A DNA stretch of 64,000 bases from Phyllobacterium trifolii (GTDB lineage: Bacteria > Pseudomonadota > Alphaproteobacteria > Rhizobiales > Rhizobiaceae). The position numbers and the translations under genes were made by a program. The stretch's first letter is position 1; every line of letters begins with the position of its first letter. The notes under the pieces were generated by a model. The model was not told the origin of the DNA and made no database searches. It was given only the letters and a program-made list of their open reading frames with translations. The DNA lies in contig NZ_JACHXN010000003.1 in NCBI RefSeq assembly GCF_014192095.1, forward strand, positions 124,001 through 188,000, given 5' to 3'. Below, one piece after another: positions 60,713 to 64,000 of the stretch.

Positions 60713-61792
60713 CTAATTTTTTCTCCTTGCGAACGCATCTGGAATGGCGGCAGCAATGGCCTTTTTCATAACCGTAGGCAAGGCTTCGCCTCCCAATTTA
60801 TCAACCTTGACCCACCACCCGCCAGCCGCAATGTCTTTTTCTACGTCATGGGCTTTGTAGATTTTAAGACGCAATTCGAAATGCGTAAAAACATGGGTGA
60901 TGTTGCCGGTGGCGATCCAGTTTGCGGGAAAGGGGGCTGCATCCAATTCTGTTCCCCCATCCAGACGTGCCGTCCATGATGTCGTCGGAACTTCCGCCAT
61001 TCCGCCAAGCAGTCCCGTCTCTGCACGGCCACGCAAATATACCTCACCATTCGAAACAGCGATGAAGGCAGCCCCAACGCGAACAGGCTTCTCTTTCTTG
61101 GGCGCTTTCACGGGAAAGAATTCCGGATCGGTGGTTTTCAACGCCTGGCAATTGTCGTTGAGCGGGCAAATGACGCACGCAGGTCGCCTGGGCGTGCAAA
61201 TCGTCGCTCCGAGATCCATCATTGCCTGCGCGAAATCCCCCGATCTCTCATCAGGTGTAAGCGCCTGCATATACGTGCGAATCTCCGGCTTGGCGAACGG
61301 CAGAGGCGTAGCGAGAGCATACAGCCGCGTGATGACGCGCTCCACATTGCCGTCGACAACGGCCATGGGCAGATCGAATGCAATCGAGGCGATCGCGGCC
61401 GCTGTATAATCGCCGATACCGGGCAGCGACTTCAAAATGGCGAGATCGGACGGGAAATGCCCGCTATATTCTGCACAGATGATATCGGCACATTTCTTCA
61501 GGTTTCGCGCGCGCGAATAATAGCCAAGGCCAGCCCACGCGCGCAAAACGTCATCCTGGCTCGCGGCGGCCAAATCCACGACTGTCGGCCATTTTTCTAT
61601 GAAAACGCGGAAGTAGGATTTGACGGCTTCGACCGTCGTTTGTTGCAGCATGATTTCGGAAAGCCAGATCCGATAGGGATCGGCAGTGATGCCGGCGAGA
61701 CGCTCGCGCGGCGAAATGCGCCATGGTAGAGTTCGATGATGGGAATCATACCATAGTAGCAGGCGGGTGGTTATAGGTTGCATCAATTCCAA
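60713..61792 (-). CDS. mutY: A/G-specific adenine DNA glycosylase
   Basis: Removes adenine mispaired with 8-oxoguanine. 359 residues. The catalytic Glu is in LSEIMLQQTTVEAV (about 46), the helix-hairpin-helix is LPGIGDYTAAAI (123-134) followed by catalytic Asp147 in VVDGNVERV, and the 4Fe-4S ligands are Cys199, 206, 209 and 215 (CTPRRPACVICPLNDNC). The C-terminal NUDIX-like domain that reads 8-oxoG is present. Upstream of the HAD gene on the same strand. Confidence 0.96.
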   Translation of the reverse strand: MELMQPITTRLLLWYDSHHRTLPWRISPRERLAGITADPYRIWLSEIMLQQTTVEAVKSYFRVFIEKWPTVVDLAAASQDDVLRAWAGLGYYSRARNLKKCADIICAEYSGHFPSDLAILKSLPGIGDYTAAAIASIAFDLPMAVVDGNVERVITRLYALATPLPFAKPEIRTYMQALTPDERSGDFAQAMMDLGATICTPRRPACVICPLNDNCQALKTTDPEFFPVKAPKKEKPVRVGAAFIAVSNGEVYLRGRAETGLLGGMAEVPTTSWTARLDGGTELDAAPFPANWIATGNITHVFTHFELRLKIYKAHDVEKDIAAGGWWVKVDKLGGEALPTVMKKAIAAAIPDAFARRKN

Positions 61793-61869
61793 ACTGCGCT
61801 ACACGAAGCCTTGACGGTTCTTACAAAAACGGTTGCAAGCATGAATTTCATAGTCATTCGGAACCTTAA

Positions 61870-63213
61870 ATGCTTCCAGATCAATTAGCCAAAGCGGTAA
61901 TGCTCCCCACAAGGGGCCATTTTATCGGAATCGATCGCAACAATCGTCTCTTTACGTTTGTGTTTGCGCTGTTTCCTGGCTTGCTGGCAAGCGGAACTTC
62001 CGTGACCTTGGTCTGTGCCTTTTTATGGGCAATCGTTTCACTCGCAGCAAAACGCTTCCGGTTCGAGATGAGCAGAACCGACAAGATCGTCGCCTGGTGT
62101 CTGACCTTCTACGTTCTCGTGACCATACTTTCAGTGGTTGTGCATCCCGATGCGTCGAAGGGGGTTACTTTCATCTTCAAGATGGTTCCCTTCCTTGCGA
62201 TATGGGCTGTTCTGCCGCGACTTCGAGCCAGCCTTCCGGGTCGTCTTGTCCCCTTTTTGATCACCGGTGCCGGGATCGGCATGATCGGCTCGCTCATATT
62301 CAGCATCGTCCAGATCGCCTTTCTGTCTCCTCGCGCTGAAGGGGGCGCTGGCAACGCCGCGGTGTTCGGATTGTTTACAGTGTTGTTTGGCAGCATTTCA
62401 CTGCTCAATGCACATTCAGACAGCAAGACCGAGCGATTTATTGCAATCGCTGGTTTTGCATGTGGTCTTGTGTGTGCATTTCTCTCCGGCACGCGTTCGG
62501 CCTGGCTGGTCATGCCGATAAACTTTGCCATCTTGTATTGGTACTTGCGAGGACAAACCCTGCCGACGATCACCAACGTCGTGAAGGTCGTTGGAGCTGT
62601 CATAATCGTTGCGATTATCGCCATTGCGGCAATGAAAGTGACGGAGCGCTATCACGCGCTCGAAAGCGATATCGTGCAGCTGGATCGTCAGCCAGACAGT
62701 ATCAATTCGCTCAATGCGCGACTGATGCTGTGGTCGGCCGCCAAGCGGGCTTTTCTGGCATCGCCATTGATCGGCTATGGTCCGCAAAATCGCATGTCCC
62801 GGGTCAACGAGATCCTGAATTTGCCTCCTGACAAGAAAATGTCTTTCACCCACGTTCATAATGGCTTTTTGAACGCCGCTGTTGATGGAGGTATATTGGG
62901 TGTGCTGGCGGTGCTAGGGCTTCTTGCTGCTCCGGTAATCGCCGCGCATAAGAAGGAGCCCGGGCCGGGCCGGGATCTTGCAATCGCTATTTCCCTATTG
63001 CTGGTCAGCAGTTATGTGGTTACGGGCATGCTGGGTATCATGTTCGGTCATGATGCGACGGACGCGGTTTTCATTTATCTGACGCTGATGACCTGTTGGA
63101 TATCTGGATCCTCGTCCTATCTGTCGATACCGCAGTTGGCCGCCCAATCCGAAGCTGACAAGCTTGCTTTGAGTGATTTGGACCAAAAGCTCGCCATTGC
63201 GAAGAGTGCCTAG
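61870..63213 (+). CDS. O-antigen ligase/polymerase family membrane protein
   Basis: 447 residues with ten or more hydrophobic segments. The large loop near the C-terminal third holds NARLMLWSAAKRAFLASPLIGYGPQNR and later THVHNGFLNAAVDGGILG (HVHNGFLNAAVDGG), the Wzy_C pattern of O-antigen ligases (WaaL) and polysaccharide polymerases (Wzy). Which of the two cannot be told. It is followed after 18 nt by a UDP-sugar epimerase gene, pointing to a surface polysaccharide locus continuing past the window. Confidence 0.88.
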   Translation: MLPDQLAKAVMLPTRGHFIGIDRNNRLFTFVFALFPGLLASGTSVTLVCAFLWAIVSLAAKRFRFEMSRTDKIVAWCLTFYVLVTILSVVVHPDASKGVTFIFKMVPFLAIWAVLPRLRASLPGRLVPFLITGAGIGMIGSLIFSIVQIAFLSPRAEGGAGNAAVFGLFTVLFGSISLLNAHSDSKTERFIAIAGFACGLVCAFLSGTRSAWLVMPINFAILYWYLRGQTLPTITNVVKVVGAVIIVAIIAIAAMKVTERYHALESDIVQLDRQPDSINSLNARLMLWSAAKRAFLASPLIGYGPQNRMSRVNEILNLPPDKKMSFTHVHNGFLNAAVDGGILGVLAVLGLLAAPVIAAHKKEPGPGRDLAIAISLLLVSSYVVTGMLGIMFGHDATDAVFIYLTLMTCWISGSSSYLSIPQLAAQSEADKLALSDLDQKLAIAKSA

Positions 63214-63231
63214 AATGATGTTGGGAAATTT

Positions 63232-64000
63232 ATGAAGGCCATCGTTACCGGAGCAGCTGGTTTTATCGGATTTCACGTTGCGCGACGGCTCGCCAGCGAA
63301 GGCTTTGATGTTATCGCGATTGACAATCTCAACGACTATTATCCCGTAGCGCTCAAGGAAGCCCGGCTCTCCGCGTTGGATGGTCTTTCCAATGTCCGTT
63401 TTGCTCGTGGTAACATAGCCGATCCCCAAGGGCTTTCCATTGCGATTGGCGATGATGTGGACGCCGACATCATCGTTCACCTCGCAGCACAGGCGGGCGT
63501 ACGCTACTCGGTCGAAAACCCGGCAGCCTATGTCGATGCCAACGTACATGGTCAGGTGACGATATTCGAGCAGGCGCTGAAAATGCCGAAGCGGCCTCCT
63601 GTGGTTTACGCGAGTTCCTCATCGGTCTACGGCGCCAATACCAAAGTACCGTTCTCCGAAAACGATCCCGTCGATCATCCTGTTTCGGTCTACGCCGCGA
63701 CCAAGCGCTCGGCTGAGCTTCTTGCCCACTCTTATAGGCACGTGCACAAGATTGCTTCGACAGGCCTGCGCTTTTTCACAGTCTATGGCCCCTATGGTCG
63801 CCCTGACATGGCCCCTTGGCTTTTTACGGATGCGATTTTACAGGGCAAGCCGATAAAGGTTTACAATCACGGCCACATGCAGCGCGATTTCACGTTCATT
63901 GATGACATTGTCAGCGGTGTTTATGGGGCCGTAAATCGCATTCTCGCCCATCCCGAAGGAACGGCACCAGTCTACAATCTCGGCAACAATAAGCCGGTCG
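63232..64000 (+). CDS. UDP-glucuronate 4-epimerase-like protein, C-terminally cut by the window
   Basis: The first 256 codons of an extended short-chain dehydrogenase/epimerase. GAAGFIGFHVARRL is the NAD-binding motif, SSSSVYGANTKVPF carries the catalytic Ser, and VYAATKRSAELLAHSY gives Tyr-x3-Lys. GLRFFTVYGPYGRPDMAPW is characteristic of UDP-glucuronate 4-epimerases (LpsL/Cap1J type), which supply UDP-galacturonate for lipopolysaccharide core or capsule. The frame is open to the right edge. Confidence 0.9.
   Translation, partial: MKAIVTGAAGFIGFHVARRLASEGFDVIAIDNLNDYYPVALKEARLSALDGLSNVRFARGNIADPQGLSIAIGDDVDADIIVHLAAQAGVRYSVENPAAYVDANVHGQVTIFEQALKMPKRPPVVYASSSSVYGANTKVPFSENDPVDHPVSVYAATKRSAELLAHSYRHVHKIASTGLRFFTVYGPYGRPDMAPWLFTDAILQGKPIKVYNHGHMQRDFTFIDDIVSGVYGAVNRILAHPEGTAPVYNLGNNKPV

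Overview
The window is chromosomal core sequence from an alphaproteobacterium of the Hyphomicrobiales (Rhizobiales), most like Phyllobacterium, Mesorhizobium or Brucella relatives. This rests on gene content and order recalled from those genomes: a CcrM-type GANTC methyltransferase, DUF6101, DUF1344 and IalB-family proteins, the ctaC-ctaD-ctaB-coxF-ctaG-ctaE cluster, a RibB with a degraded GTP cyclohydrolase II half, and a secreted GH25 muramidase. No phage, transposase, CRISPR array, tRNA or rRNA gene was recognised.

Layout. 1-4.5 kb: truncated radical SAM gene, small glycosyltransferase, then a leftward run of moaB, ispE, a small membrane protein, S49 peptidase, tRNA1(Val) methyltransferase and DUF2007. 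4.5-11.1 kb: a tandem palindrome pair, then rightward ispB, a secreted TPR protein and glyQS. 11.1-18.3 kb: secreted unknown, Sua5-type tsaC, FAD oxidoreductase, DUF6101, leftward ubiA, rightward purD. The two longest low-coding stretches here hold mosaic palindromic repeats. 18.3-26.2 kb: GH25 muramidase, acyl-CoA dehydrogenase plus enoyl-CoA hydratase behind a TTACGT-TT-ACGTAA palindrome, pdxH, a surface-antigen lipoprotein, a DnaJ-like protein, fabI, a phosphatase and DUF1344. 26.3-36.2 kb: aroC-ribB, a PLP enzyme, a histone-deacetylase-fold protein, xseB, pirin, then dxs and two RNA methyltransferases. 36.2-45.2 kb: tldD, IalB, then the cytochrome c oxidase cluster with its assembly factors. 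45.2-50.9 kb: ispH-thrB-rnhA, a lipoprotein, a repeat-filled gap, peroxiredoxin, a DsbD-like periplasmic protein and YqgE. 50.9-64 kb: a large EAL phosphodiesterase with a degenerate GGDEF, GNAT, M16 protease and thrC leftward; a lipoprotein, HAD phosphatase, ccrM, second HAD and mutY; then a rightward surface-polysaccharide pair cut by the window edge.

Shared themes. Isoprenoid and quinone supply (ispE, dxs, ispH, ispB, ubiA) and respiration (cox cluster) recur across the window. Amino-acid genes (thrB, thrC, aroC, a Cys/Met-type PLP enzyme) and translation or RNA modification genes (glyQS, tsaC, trmN6-like, TlyA, RumA-like) make up much of the rest.

No new multi-gene system was found. The most interesting signals are non-coding: an approximately 300-330 bp composite repeat in two near-full copies of opposite orientation plus a third partial copy; a tandem pair of related 78-79 nt palindromes upstream of ispB; a perfect operator-like palindrome before the acyl-CoA dehydrogenase operon; a near-consensus CtrA box with a GANTC site before ccrM; and an unexplained stretch of about 466 bp before ubiA.
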